Shown: positions 24,446 to 35,200, numbered from the stretch's first letter. The stretch: DNA of 64,000 nt from Temnothorax longispinosus (GCF_030848805.1 NC_092358.1:14840554-14904553); one strand, 5' to 3'. Notes: generated by a model from the sequence alone, not told the origin. Numbers and translations are program-made.

Positions 24446-25105
24446 ATGATTATTTATTTCCAAATTGCAGTAGGATTCACATGCAAACATTGCAATGCAG
24501 ATATCCTATTATTAGAGGAAGCATCCATGCACGAATGCTTAAAAAATAAAGATATATATATGGAAAATGACAACGTTTTATTTACAAACGAGTCAAACGA
24601 CAATCTGGATGTCAATGATGAACGTAAGTTTATTTAATAGTAGATACAACTTATTAAATATATAAGCTATTTCCTAATCTAATTTCAAACTATTTCATAA
24701 ATTAGAACTGAAATAGAATCTTATATAAAATATCTAATACATGCAATATGTATGATTTATCCTATGCATAGAATTTTTAAGAAAATACAATATATATATT
24801 TTATAATTTATTCTTACAGCATTCAGTAACTGTCAAGAATCCGTACGCACTACTGCAAGTAGTAGTGAGAAATCTGCTAAACAAAGTAAGTTATATATTA
24901 AATATACATTTGAAATTAAATTATTTTTCCATATTAATTTTAAATGTGCTATTTTATATTTTATAGGTGCTGTGTGGACTGATAATGCAACAATGGCTCT
25001 TCTCAGCCTCTATGAAGCTAATATGCACATGTTAGATCATCCGAAGAAGAAAACCAAAATTTGGACAGCAATATCAGATGGCCTAAAAGATTTCGAAATC
25101 GAGGT
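24446..25105 (+). pseudogene. 5' exons of a Harbinger-type Myb/SANT-like DNA-binding protein
   Basis: Three exon-like pieces with GT..AG borders are seen. The first (about 24470-24624) has VGFTCKHCNADILLLEEASM. The second (about 24821-24893) has CQESVRTTASSSEKSAKQ. The third (24966-25102) has AVWTDNATMALLSLYEAN and KTKIWTAISDGLKDF. The last piece is the first helix-turn-helix part of the trihelix/Myb-like domain that Harbinger elements encode beside the transposase. It stops at a GTGTGTGT run and the rest is missing. A 48-bp tandem duplication of TTGTTCCTACGTTTTGCAAT-type sequence lies just downstream (25327-25418). Confidence 0.55.
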
Positions 25106-25568
25106 GTGTGTGTGTGTGTGTACACACCATATTATTATGTTATTTAAATTATAAAGTGCATTTGATTAAAGGTCAGTATTCGATAATCCATAAGTACTTA
25201 TAATTATAATAATTAATAACTGCATTTTTACGAAACTAGTTTCTCTAATTTTGTCATTTATTAATAGTAAACATATAGTATAGTCATCAGGTTAATTATT
25301 AATATTTCAAACTTGTTCTATTATTTTTTGTTCCTACGTTTTGCAATTATTATGTGATTAAATAATTATAATTTTGTTCCTACGTTTTGCAATTATTATG
25401 TGATTAAATAATTGTAATATTCACTATTTGTGTTAATTTATAAGAAATGTTCATGCTATTGGATGACAGCATACATTTGTGATACTTTTATAATAAAATA
25501 TGATGTTCATATTCAAGCTGTTATGGCTAAATACTTTTATTTACAACTTATACATAACAATACATTGT

Positions 25569-25720
25569 TTATTCCTGGCCAAATATTTCCATGAATAATT
25601 GCATCCTTCGATCTTCTTGAAATCGGCAATTATTTTCGTTATGATCATCATTTACATTAATATTATCATTTGGTTCCTCAATTTCAACATTATCATAATT
25701 AAAATTGTCAAAAACCTAGT
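25569..25720 (-). pseudogene. C-terminal remnant of a Harbinger-type transposase
   Basis: The minus-strand frame is acidic and asparagine-rich and ends in RRMQLFMEIFGQE followed by TAA at 25569-25571. The sequence type and convergent position relative to the Myb-like exons suggest the tail of the element's transposase. The catalytic core is deleted, so the assignment rests mostly on context. Confidence 0.4.
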
Positions 25721-25988
25721 GACAAGTTAGATCAGGTTATGTAAAGTGACTGCCCTCCATTCTGGCGGTGAAATAAAAAAGCTAAACAGCGTTTCAGCTA
25801 CAAGTCAACACTGTGTAACACTGTGTCGCACTGTGTATGACTGTGTTCCCTTGCTGGAAAGCACCCACAGAAGAATATCTTTTTAGTACCCCCCAGTTAT
25901 ATCCTGATACGCAATTTTGCTTAATTGAATTATACTCTCGTTACATACTTATGAAATATTTCGACTCCAATATAAGAATGCCGTTGAT

Positions 25989-26004
25989 TAAATACTTTCC
26001 GAAT
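25989..26004 (+). repeat. Target-site duplication, left copy
   Basis: TAAATACTTTCCGAAT, identical to 35629-35644; brackets the non-LTR element. Confidence 0.85.
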
Positions 26005-26238
26005 TGGACTTGGTTAGTGGATGCGTGTGTGAGTGGATGCGGATTGCGAGCGTTGCGTGGGTGATTGCGAGCGACTGCGTTCACGGATAGATTCGGAGTG
26101 TAGGATAGAAGGAGAGGGGAGGTAAACGGCGGAGGAGGCGACAGAAGTGGAGGGAAGTAGAGAGACGTAAGGGGTGAGAAGTAATTAAAGGGGTAAATAG
26201 ACGACTAACAAGGGAACGGTCGGAAGTGTCCCTACCCG

Positions 26239-26575
26239 ATTTGGATGCGCTTTGGATATGTTGTTGAGCATCAAAAAATATTAGACTCGTATTTTTTTTT
26301 TCTGCGTATCTCGACGTTTATTGGTTGAAAATATCCCTAAAAAATAACGACCGATTTGGATGCCCTTTGGATATGTTGTTGAGCATCAAAAAACATTAGA
26401 CACGTGTTTTTTTTTAGTTGCGTATCTCGACGTTTATTGGTTGAAAAAATCCCTAAAAAATAACGACCGATTTGGATGCCCTTTGGATATGTTGTTGAGC
26501 ATCAAAAAACATTAGACACGTGTTTTTTTTTAGCTGCGTATCTCGACGTTTAGGGGTTGAAACAACCCCTTGAAA
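26239..26575 (+). repeat. Three 115-bp tandem units, left foldback arm
   Basis: Units begin near 26239, 26350 and 26466, each with CGATTTGGATGC, a GTTGTTGAGCATCAAAAAA tract and CTCGACGTTTA. They mirror 30890-31222. Confidence 0.9.
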
Positions 26576-27111
26576 ATAACGGATTTTATAGTTTTTAGCG
26601 AATATTTTCGAAAATATAAGGCGTAACGACAAAACATTTGTACAAAATGTTTATGGCTTTTTGTGCTCTTTACAATGGCGTAATCAAATTTTTAAAATTT
26701 GCCACATTTTTTAATTTAACCCCACCCCCACTTATTATTTTTGCCAAATATAACAATTTTTCCAACGCAAATTTAAGAGCGTCAAATGCCAAATACATCT
26801 ATGTGTATTTTTATTATACCATTATTAGATTTTTGGCAAGACGAGATGATATGTGGTATAGGCGTCGCGCTGTAGGTAGGTGTTGCGTTATTTCTGTTCA
26901 GTTGCGCCGTACGCTTAAAAATTTCCATTTCAACTCCGGGATGACCGAAAGCGCTGATGCAAAGGCTAGCGCAAGGCACTGACAGCGCTATTTCGAGAGT
27001 CCTAGACTAGCAACGGAATGTCGACTCCGACATTATAAATACCGCCGAATTGTAAGATCGGGCGGGCAGTCGCAAATCATAAGAGTGAGTCCCAGTTGCG
27101 CACAGAATAAA

Positions 27112-27412
27112 TCGGACACAGCAGGTTGAATGAATCGGACACAGTGTCGATCGGACACAGTAGGAAACGGACACACGGTGGTTGCAATCGGACACAGTGC
27201 GGATCGGACACAGTGTCGATCGGACACACGGTGGTTGCAATCGGACACAGTGCAGATCGGACACAGTGCGGATCGGACACAGTGTCGATCGGACACACGG
27301 TGGTTGCAATCGGACACAGTGCAGATCGGACACAGTGCGGATCGGACACAGTGTCGATCGGACACAGTAGGAAACGGACACAGTGCGGATCGGACACATA
27401 TCGGACACATAA
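27112..27412 (+). repeat. CGGACACAGT satellite, left foldback arm
   Basis: About a dozen short units built from ATCGGACACAGT with alternating linkers (GTCG, GCGG, GCAG, or CACGGTGGTTGCA) repeat head to tail. They are inverted at 27703-27955. Three overlapping open frames result from the periodicity and are not genes. Confidence 0.92.
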
Positions 27413-27429
27413 TAACCAAGCATCTCGAT

Positions 27430-27702
27430 TCAAGCAGTTAGGTCTCACGCTGGGAGTTTCATTAGTTTAATTATGCGTGGGAAGCACACACACACACACA
27501 CACACGGGGGGGGTGTGAGGGGGGGCCTTCGGCCCCCCCCTCCCCCGCACCCATCCCGTCGATAGGCAGCGTGGACCTCGCTTTACAACATAAAGTACAT
27601 GCTAAGTTGTAAAGCGAAATTATAAAGCACATGCATGGAGGAGTGCAAGGGGGCTTACATGCGTGAGCGCACGTGAACAGGAAGGCTTTTCTCCCCTGCA
27701 CC
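27430..27702. other. Centre of the foldback element
   Basis: Non-palindromic spacer with a (CA)n run (27486-27505), G-rich and C-rich tracts flanking GGCCTTCGGCCCC, and a diverged CTTTACAACATAAAGTACATGC/TTGTAAAGCGAAATTATAAAG direct repeat. No gene. Confidence 0.6.
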
Positions 27703-27955
27703 CTCTCACTGTGTCCGATTGCAACCACCGTGTGTCCGTTTCCTACTGTGTCCGATCGACACTGTGTCCGATCCGCACTGTGTCCGATCCGCACTGTGTC
27801 CGTTTCCTACTGTGTCCGATCGACACTGTGTCCGATCCGCACTGTGTCCGATCCGCACTGTGTCCGATCCGCACTGTGTCCGATTGCAACCACCGTGTGT
27901 CCGTTTCCTACTGTGTCCGATCGACACTGTGTCCGATTCATTCAACCTGCTGTGT
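27703..27955 (-). repeat. CGGACACAGT satellite, right foldback arm
   Basis: The reverse-complement form ACTGTGTCCGAT repeats with GATCGAC and GATCCGC linkers. Unit order differs from the left arm, so the arms have exchanged or lost units since they formed. Confidence 0.9.
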
Positions 27956-28255
27956 CCGATTTATTCTGTGCGCAACTGGGACTCACTCTTATGATTTGCG
28001 ACTGCCCGCCCGATCTTACAATTCGGCGGTATTTATAATGTCGGAGTCGACATTCCGTTGCTAGTCTAGGACTCTCGAAATAGCGCTGTCAGTGCCTTGC
28101 GCTAGCCTTTGCATCAGCGCTTTCGGTCATCCCGGAGTTGAAATGGAAATTTTTAAGCGTACGGCGCAACTGAACAGAAATAACGCAACACCTACCTACA
28201 GCGCGACGCCTATACCACATATCATCTCGTCTTGCCAAAAATCTAATAATGGTAT

Positions 28256-28531
28256 TGTTACGCCCGTGCTGTTCGCCCGTGCCGTGCGCTCATGTGAGTC
28301 GCCCCGTAGCGAGAAGTTGCGGGTCGCCTTAGCGACGGTGGATTGTTTATAATTACGCTTGTCAGATTTGGCTCTGAACTTCGTATCTAACGGACGTGAC
28401 TCGTTGTATCTGAGCAATAAATCCGTTTTTATAATAATAGAGAGTTCCTTTATTCCCGGTGACGGGGAAGCGCGGCGCGTTCGGGAGTGTGGTGATAGTG
28501 AGACTGTGACGAACGCGCGGCGAGTGTAACA
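28256..28531 (+). repeat. 5' LTR
   Basis: Begins TGTTACGCCCGTGCTG and ends GAGTGTAACA. Same length (276 bp) as the LTR at 30360-30635 with no difference noticed by eye. Confidence 0.95.
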
Positions 28532-28534
28532 TTT

Positions 28535-28552
28535 TGGGGGCTCGTCCGGGAT
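28535..28552 (+). promoter_or_regulatory. Primer-binding site, tRNA-Pro type
   Basis: TGGGGGCTCGTCCGGGAT lies 3 bases after the 5' LTR. It matches the 18-base site complementary to the 3' end of tRNA-Pro that is known from several retroviruses and some insect elements. Confidence 0.85.
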
Positions 28553-28596
28553 CGGACGAGCGAGAGATACGAGCGACGAGCGACGATACGACGGCC

Positions 28597-29727
28597 ATGT
28601 CCAGCACGAGGAAGCGGCTGAGGGAAGCGACTCCGCAGTCGGGCGCTACGGAGACGTCGTCGGCGGAAGTTGTGACTCTCCAGGCCATCATACAGGAGAT
28701 CCGCCAGATGCGTGAAGAACACGCACGTAGGGAGCGCGATTATGCGGAGACGTTCCGCCGCCAGGAGGAGGAGCTCTGCCGTCTCCGTGGGATGAACTCC
28801 GGCGCGCAGATACAGCTAAGTCTTTCCAATAATGAAGCGGCCGGGGACTCGGGGGCGCGTGACGCGAATTTCGCAAGGGCGCGGAACGCTCGCGAGGGGG
28901 GCGCGGTCGCGGATGGCGCGGCGACGCGAGTTGCGGACGGCCTCGGCGCGGAGACGCGAGACGCACACGCAGGCGAGAGAACTGCGATCATGAGCGGCGC
29001 GGAAACGCGAGACGCGCACGCGAGAGAGAGAATCGCAGACGCGTGCGGCGCACAAATGCGGTCTGTGCGCGCGAACGAAAGTGTCACGGTCGCGAGTGCA
29101 GAGCTCGGGTATAAGTTAAAACCCGACACGTACGATGGGACGGTTTCCTTAAATGAATATTTTTCGCAATTGAATTTGATCGCGCGAGCAAATCATTGGG
29201 ACGACGCGACGAAAACGATCGCGCTGGCGTCAAGCTTGAGGGGAAAAGCGCGTTCGGTGTTGGAAACGGTACAAGATGTCGAGCGTTTGGACTTCGCGGA
29301 ATTGAAAGCAAAACTTGAATTGCGTTTCGGGGAGGGGCGGCAATTGCAGAATAGCTACGCCGCGTTTACGAATCGTAAACAGAAATTCGGGGAGGATTTG
29401 GCGACACTCGGCTCTGAGATCGATAAATTGTCGCGTCTGGCATACCCCGAGTCTCCGTTCGAATTACGCGACAAGATCGCTTGCGCACAATTTATAACTG
29501 CCGTCGCGGATAATTTTATTCGGCGAGCGCTTCAGATGGAGGGAATAACTTCCCTGAATGTGGCCGTTGAAAGGGCCAAGGCGCTGAAAACTCTTCAGGG
29601 GGATGATTCTAAAAGAAATGAAAAAAATTTTAATAAAAATCCCGGTGGCGCCCGGGGGGAGTGTTGGACTTGCGGTAAAACTGGGCATTTTCGATCGGAA
29701 TGCCCCAATGAGGGAGGCGCGGTTTAG
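28597..29727 (+). CDS. Gag-like nucleocapsid protein with CCHC knuckle, about 376 residues
   Basis: The ATG at 28597 is the first in a good position after the primer-binding site. The N-terminus has a glutamate/arginine-rich predicted coiled coil (about residues 25-65). An alanine/arginine-rich linker with repeated ETRDAHA-type words follows. The capsid-like core (about residues 170-340) has LKPDTYDGTVSLNEYFSQLN and LRGKARSVLE, as in Ty3/Gypsy-type gag. A CCHC zinc knuckle, CWTCGKTGHFRSEC (29662-29703), lies just before the stop. The protein would package element RNA. The frame is intact although no pol gene follows. Confidence 0.88.
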   Translation: MSSTRKRLREATPQSGATETSSAEVVTLQAIIQEIRQMREEHARRERDYAETFRRQEEELCRLRGMNSGAQIQLSLSNNEAAGDSGARDANFARARNAREGGAVADGAATRVADGLGAETRDAHAGERTAIMSGAETRDAHARERIADACGAQMRSVRANESVTVASAELGYKLKPDTYDGTVSLNEYFSQLNLIARANHWDDATKTIALASSLRGKARSVLETVQDVERLDFAELKAKLELRFGEGRQLQNSYAAFTNRKQKFGEDLATLGSEIDKLSRLAYPESPFELRDKIACAQFITAVADNFIRRALQMEGITSLNVAVERAKALKTLQGDDSKRNEKNFNKNPGGARGECWTCGKTGHFRSECPNEGGAV

Positions 29728-30344
29728 TTGAGCTTGGTGGGGTGGGCTCAACTTTAAATAAAATGAAAAATGTGTTCGATTTCTTTAATTTTTTTTTTAA
29801 CAGTTATTATGTTCTGTTTCTGTGCGTAATATTTGTTTTCCCAGAGGAAGTTGGCGGTACGTGAGAAGATAAGGAGGTACTGCGGCAGAACATCGGCCGA
29901 AGACTTCTCAGGGAAATTCTGTTTTTTTTAAAGAAGACCGCCTGCCCACGGTTTTTGACCCGTGGTTTTCCCGTGGGCCATAGGGCGAATGCCGGGCGGG
30001 GACCTGGGGAGCCCTGCGGGGCGCAGGGTCCACGGGAAGTTCCCCCCCCCTTGTCCGAAGATTCGGTGGCGACGTGGGAAGCCGGCAGCGAAAGAGACGG
30101 CGCGGAAGAAGCGGAGCTTACGAGGTCGTCTCCATCGGAGGGGGGAGCCTGGCCAGCTCTCTCCCGAAGAGGCTTAGACGGAACCTTGGCGTGCGGCTAC
30201 TGGGGGCCAAGAGGAATGGGGCCCGGTAACTTGGAGCAACAGCTCGAGGAGGGCAAGTGAACCATTCGGCGCCCTGGGGCTCACAAGGTAAAGAAGCTGG
30301 ACCGCAAGAGACTACCCTCCCGGATTGTCGGGGCGACAATCTTG
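29728..30344 (+). other. Internal noncoding remainder of the LTR element
   Basis: GC-rich sequence where pol would be expected. Short frames here lack any protease, RT or integrase motif. A GCCCACGG..CCGTGGGC hairpin occurs near 29943-29978. Confidence 0.6.
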
Positions 30345-30359
30345 GAAGAGGGGGGGTAG
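30345..30359 (+). promoter_or_regulatory. Polypurine tract
   Basis: GAAGAGGGGGGGTAG lies immediately upstream of the 3' LTR, the expected position for plus-strand priming. Confidence 0.75.
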
Positions 30360-30635
30360 TGTTACGCCCGTGCTGTTCGCCCGTGCCGTGCGCTCATGTG
30401 AGTCGCCCCGTAGCGAGAAGTTGCGGGTCGCCTTAGCGACGGTGGATTGTTTATAATTACGCTTGTCAGATTTGGCTCTGAACTTCGTATCTAACGGACG
30501 TGACTCGTTGTATCTGAGCAATAAATCCGTTTTTATAATAATAGAGAGTTCCTTTATTCCCGGTGACGGGGAAGCGCGGCGCGTTCGGGAGTGTGGTGAT
30601 AGTGAGACTGTGACGAACGCGCGGCGAGTGTAACA
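30360..30635 (+). repeat. 3' LTR
   Basis: Copy of 28256-28531; followed by the GTAT target duplication at 30636-30639. Confidence 0.95.
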
Positions 30636-30889
30636 GTATAATAAAAATACACATAGATGTATTTGGCATTTGACGCTCTTAAATTTGCGTTGGAAAAATT
30701 GTTATATTTGGCAAAAATAATAAGTGGGGGTGGGGTTAAATTAAAAAATGTGGCAAATTTTAAAAATTTGATTACGCCATTGTAAAGAGCACAAAAAGCC
30801 ATAAACATTTTGTACAAATGTTTTGTCGTTACGCCTTATATTTTCGAAAATATTCGCTAAAAACTATAAAATCCGTTATTTTCAAGGGG

Positions 30890-31222
30890 TTGTTTCAACC
30901 CCTAAACGTCGAGATACGCAGCTAAAAAAAAACACGTGTCTAATGTTTTTTGATGCTCAACAACATATCCAAAGGGCATCCAAATCGGTCGTTATTTTTT
31001 AGGGATTTTTTCAACCAATAAACGTCGAGATACGCAACTAAAAAAAAACACGTGTCTAATGTTTTTTGATGCTCAACAACATATCCAAAGGGCATCCAAA
31101 TCGGTCGTTATTTTTTAGGGATATTTTCAACCAATAAACGTCGAGATACGCAGAAAAAAAAAATACGAGTCTAATATTTTTTGATGCTCAACAACATATC
31201 CAAAGCGCATCCAAATCGGGTA
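30890..31222 (-). repeat. Three 115-bp tandem units, right foldback arm
   Basis: Inverted counterpart of 26239-26575, with the same three-unit organisation. Confidence 0.9.
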
Positions 31223-31352
31223 GGGACACTTCCGACCGTTCCCTTGTAAGTGAGAGGTTAGGATAGAGGGACGAGGGGAAGGGCTAGGGAGAGGGGATTT
31301 CGTGCGCTTTACATACGGCATAGGGCATAGAGGATCGAGGAAAGATAAATTG

Positions 31353-32297
31353 ATGGAGAGAGAGAGATCGAATTCAACTAGCATATTGGAATTTACGTAT
31401 GCTAAGAGGAAGAGGGACGAGCTAGAGAGACAGACAGCAGAGATATTCAAAAGGAGCAATATGATGGATGGAACACCACCTGGAGAGAAGAGATTGAAAG
31501 AGAAGGAGAGAGATACGGAAGAGAATGGAAAGAGGAAGAGTGAAGAGGGAGCTATGATAGCATTATTGAGAGAATTAAAAGAAGAAATGGCAAGTACAAG
31601 GATCGAGATACGGGAATTAAAGGAAAGCTGGAAGGCTAAGGAGGAAAGAATGGAGAAGAAGATAGAGGAATTAGAAGAAAGAGTAAAAGAACTAGAGAGA
31701 CAAGGAGCCGGAGGAAAAGGGAGGTTAGAAGAAAAAATAGAAGAAATAACGGAAAAAGTGAAGGAACGGATAGGTAGACAGGGAGGCAAGGGGGAGTCAA
31801 CGGGCGATATAGGAGAGGAAGTGAGAAGGTTGAAAAGGATAATGGACGAGAGAGAGAAGAAGGAGAGAAGGAATAACATAACCATAAGAGGACTGAGGAA
31901 GGGGAAGAGCAGCCTGAAGGAGGAGGCTAAAGAATTTCTGGAAAAAGAAATCGGGATCATCAAAGAAAATGTAAAAGGTGTTCAAGTGGTAGGCAGGGAA
32001 GGAAAGGAAATAATAATAGTAGAGATGGAAGATTGGGAGGGAAAGGAAACAATAATGAAACGGAAGAGCAAATTGTTCGGGGGAAACATATTCATTGATC
32101 ATGATCTGACGAAAGAAGAGAGAGAGGTACAAAGGTTACTGAGAGAACGGGCAAGAAAGGAACGAGTGGAAGGAAAAAAGGTAAAAGTAGGATATAGAAA
32201 AATGTACATAGAGAATGAGATGTATGTATGGAATGAGGAGACAGAGGAAATAAGGAAAAGGGAGAATTTTCAAAAATCGGCCGAGAGGAAGGAATAG
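31353..32297 (+). CDS. ORF1 protein of the non-LTR retrotransposon (coiled coil)
   Basis: The first ATG in frame is at 31353; the frame is open further upstream to 31302. It gives about 314 residues, extremely rich in Glu, Lys and Arg. A long coiled coil of EEL/EER-type heptads (about residues 85-185) is followed by a compact domain with NNITIRGLRKGK, VEMEDWEGKE and LFGGNIFIDHDLTKEEREVQ. This layout suits an RNA-binding ORF1p that trimerises through its coiled coil. It ends in TAG at 32295-32297, two bases before the ORF2 ATG. No lesion is visible in this frame. Confidence 0.75.
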   Translation: MERERSNSTSILEFTYAKRKRDELERQTAEIFKRSNMMDGTPPGEKRLKEKERDTEENGKRKSEEGAMIALLRELKEEMASTRIEIRELKESWKAKEERMEKKIEELEERVKELERQGAGGKGRLEEKIEEITEKVKERIGRQGGKGESTGDIGEEVRRLKRIMDEREKKERRNNITIRGLRKGKSSLKEEAKEFLEKEIGIIKENVKGVQVVGREGKEIIIVEMEDWEGKETIMKRKSKLFGGNIFIDHDLTKEEREVQRLLRERARKERVEGKKVKVGYRKMYIENEMYVWNEETEEIRKRENFQKSAERKE

Positions 32298-32299
32298 AT

Positions 32300-35200
32300 G
32301 TGCGAGTAAAAGAGGGAGGCAAAAGGAAGAGGAATAGGAGAGGAAAAGGAAACAAGGATACAAGCGCAGAACTAAGGATGATCTTTTGGAATGTGGCAGG
32401 GCTGAAGAAGAAGGACAGAGAATTCTGGGAATACATAGAAGGATTTGACATTATAGGACTATGCGAAACGTGGGTAGAAGAAAAGGAATGGGAGAGAATG
32501 AAAAGGAATATGTCAAAGAAATTTGAATGGAAATGTCAATACGCGATTAGAAAGAAATGTAAAGGTAGGGCGAAGGGAGGTATAATAACAGGCATAAGGA
32601 AAGAGATAGAGGAGATAGATATTAAGGAAGCGGTATTTGTAAACGGAATGCAGGAGAGGAGGCTGAGGGTAGAGGGGGAAATATGGAGAATAATAACGGT
32701 ATATAATGGGGAAAAAATGAGAACATTACGAAGAGAATTAGAGGAAATGATAGAGGAAAGGGAGGAGGAAATTCTATGTATAGGGGGAGATTTTAATGCA
32801 AGAATAGGGGGGGAGGGTAAGAATTACGAGGGGGACAACGACGGGGAAAGACAGAGAAGCTCTAAAGATGAGGTAATAAACATGGAGGGAAAGGAATTTT
32901 TAGAGATGCTGGAGGAGAGGGGATGGGAGGTAGGGAACGGTAATATGAGAGGTGACGAGGAAGGAGAATGGACGTACTCCGGAGGAAGAGGAACATCGGT
33001 GGTGGACTACATGGTGGTGAATCGAGAGGCGTGGGATAGAGTGATCAAGTTAACGATAGGAGAAAGGGTGGAGTCGGACCATCAACCCTTGGAGGTAGAA
33101 ATAAGGGGAGGAGTAGAAAGGTTGGAGGAGATGCAAAAGAAGACAAAGGAAGTGATACAGTGGGACGAAGAGAGTATCAAAAAGTATAAGGAGAAAGCGG
33201 AAGAGGTAGAGGTGGAGGGGGAAGAGGTGGAGGACGCCTGGGAAAACCTGAAGAAGGCAGTAGAGAAAAGTATGGTAAGGAAAAGGATTACGATAAGGAG
33301 GAAGAAAATAGGAGAAAAGGATTGGTGGGACGAGGAGTGCAAGAGAAAGAAAAGAGGGCTGAAGAGGACATATAAAAGATGGAGAATGGGAAAGGAAGGA
33401 AAGGAGGTATATGTGAAACTAAGAAGAGAATTTAGGGAGATGTGCAGAAGGAAGGAAGAAAAAAGACTAGAGAAATATGAGGAAGAAATCAGGAGCGCGA
33501 AAACAGAAGAGCAAATATGGAAGATAATTAACAAGGAAAGGAAGAAAAGAGTACCAATTGAGGAAGATATAAAGATGGAGGAATGGGAGACTTATTTTAT
33601 GCAGCTGTTGGGAGGAAGTAAAGAGGACAGGAGAGAAGAGGTGGAAAGAAGAAGCAAGGAAGAAGATGGGGAGCTGGAGATTCAGGATCAAGAAATTGAA
33701 GAACAGATCAATAACTTAAAGAGGAGAAAGGCGGCAGGAGTAGATGGGATAGCAGAAGAGGCATGGAAGTTCAGCGACGGGCGGATAAAGGGAAAGCTGA
33801 AGGAAATCCTGAAAAAGGTGTGGAGAGGTGAAGGCTTCCCGGAAGAATGGAGAGTGGGGCTAATAGCCCCAATTTTCAAGAAAGGTGACCCGAAAAGTGT
33901 GTAAAACTACAGGAGAGTCTCCCTGTTATGTACTGCGTATAAGATATACGCAGGAATATTAGCAGAGAGGCTAAGGAAGTAGGCAGAAGAGAAGAAAATT
34001 CTGCCGGAAACTCAAGCAGGTTTTAGGAAGGGCAGAGGGACGATGGACAACGTGTATGTGTTACAGCACGTGGTCAAGAGAGAAAGGAGGAAGAAAGGAG
34101 AAAAAGTATATGGGTTCTTTGTGGACCTAAGGGCGGCCTTCGACAGGGTGGACAGAAAGATCTTATGGAAAGCAATGGAGAAAAGAGGAATAAAAAGAGG
34201 GATAATTGAAAGGATCAAGGAAATTTATGAAGGGACGAAGAATGCGGTTAAAGTGAGCGGAAAAGTCTCCAACTGGTTCTGGACGGAGAAAGGAGTAAGG
34301 CAGAGGTGCCCTTTGAGTCCGCTACTGTTCTCGATATTGATCGCAGATGTGGAGGAGGAGATGGGGACAGGGCAGGCGGGCGGCATGAGGGTTGGAGCAG
34401 AAAGGATATGGACACTAGCGTATGCAGATGATCTGGTGCTGCTGGCAAAAAGTGTGGATGGAATGAAGGAGATGATAAGAAGACTGGAGATACCTAAGAA
34501 GGAAAAAACTGCAGTTGAACACAGAGAAGTCGAAGATTATGTGCTTTAGAAGAGGAGGAGGCAGAGGAAAGGAGGTGGGATGGGAATGGGAAGGAAAGAG
34601 ACTGGAGGAAGTTAAGGAATACAAGTACTTGGGATACGAGTTGAGGAGGAATGGAAGCGACGACGGACAGATCAAGAGTGCAAAGAAGAAGGCAAATATA
34701 GTGATGAGGCAGGTATGGGGGGTGGGGGAACGTAGGTTCAGGGATGACTTTAGGAGAAGAATGATATTTAAATATTTAGTACTTGGGGTTATAATGTATG
34801 GGGCAGAGATCTGGGGCTGGAGAGAAAGAGAAGAATTGGAAAGAATACATAAAAAGTATGTAAAGTGGACCCTTGGCCTCGACTCCTGTACGCCGGACTA
34901 TATAGTTTATAAGGAAACGGGGAGAGTAAAGTTAAGTACAATTGCGGGAAACAGAGCAGTAAGGTTCGAGGAAAAGGCTATGAAGATGGGGGAAAGAAAA
35001 TTGGTAGTAGAATGCGTGAAGGAAAAAGAGAGTGAGGGACAAAAGGGTATGGTGGGGGAGGAGAGAGAGATGTTTTATAGGCAAAACGAATTTAGTTCAG
35101 AGGGTATAAAACTACTGAGGGAGGGGGAGGCGGATATAGGGCAAGTAATAGGGCAGAGAGAGAGAGAGAGACTAGGGCAATAGATGGATAGTAAGATAGG

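Larger units (their letters stand above)
23939..25864. mobile_element. Internally deleted PIF/Harbinger-like element
   Basis: The outer inverted repeat TGGGTGCTTTCCAGCAA (23939) matches TTGCTGGAAAGCACCCA (25848-25864). Subterminal ACTGTGT/ACACAGT words recur on both sides (23972-24000 and 25805-25850). Inside, plus-strand exons encode the start of a Myb/SANT-like protein, and a minus-strand piece is the last part of a transposase. This gene pair is characteristic of PIF/Harbinger elements. Most of both genes is missing. A clean 3-bp target duplication could not be assigned. Confidence 0.6.
28256..30635 (+). mobile_element. Gag-only (non-autonomous) LTR retrotransposon, 2.38 kb
   Basis: Two 276-bp LTRs (28256-28531 and 30360-30635), both TG..CA, appear identical. 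The flanking duplication is GTAT (28252-28255 and 30636-30639). The uninterrupted left arm of the foldback near 26815 shows the empty site with one GTAT. The internal part has a primer-binding site, one gag frame, about 620 bases of noncoding GC-rich sequence and a purine-rich tract. Protease, reverse transcriptase, RNase H and integrase are absent. It must have moved using proteins made elsewhere. Confidence 0.93.
26209..31246. mobile_element. Foldback DNA element with internal 115-bp repeats and satellite arms
   Basis: It starts CAAGGGAACGGTCGGAAGTG and ends with the reverse complement. TAA flanks both ends (26206-26208 and 31247-31249). The arms are long. From the tip inward the left arm carries three 115-bp tandem units (about 26239-26575) with GATTTGGATGCCCTTTGGAT and GCGTATCTCGACGTTTATTG, then unique sequence to about 27110, then a CGGACACAGT satellite. 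The right arm mirrors this (satellite 27703-27955, unique 27956-28255 and 30636-30885, repeats about 30890-31222). A non-palindromic centre lies at about 27430-27702. The right arm is split by an LTR retrotransposon. A TAA duplication would suit a PIF/Harbinger or similar enzyme, but no transposase is encoded. Confidence 0.88.

Noticed and set aside
27112..27955. Many overlapping open frames of about 80-140 codons on both strands
   Set aside because: They are produced by the CGGACACAGT satellite; all frames are low-complexity repeats of the same words.
28740..29311. Minus-strand open frames opposite gag
   Set aside because: Shadow frames caused by GC-rich codon bias of the gag gene.
31127..31963. 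Long Ser/Leu/Phe-rich frame opposite ORF1
   Set aside because: Shadow of the purine-rich ORF1 strand; the same effect recurs opposite ORF2.
32092..34675. Other Ser/Phe-rich minus-strand frames
   Set aside because: Shadow frames of ORF2 of the non-LTR element.
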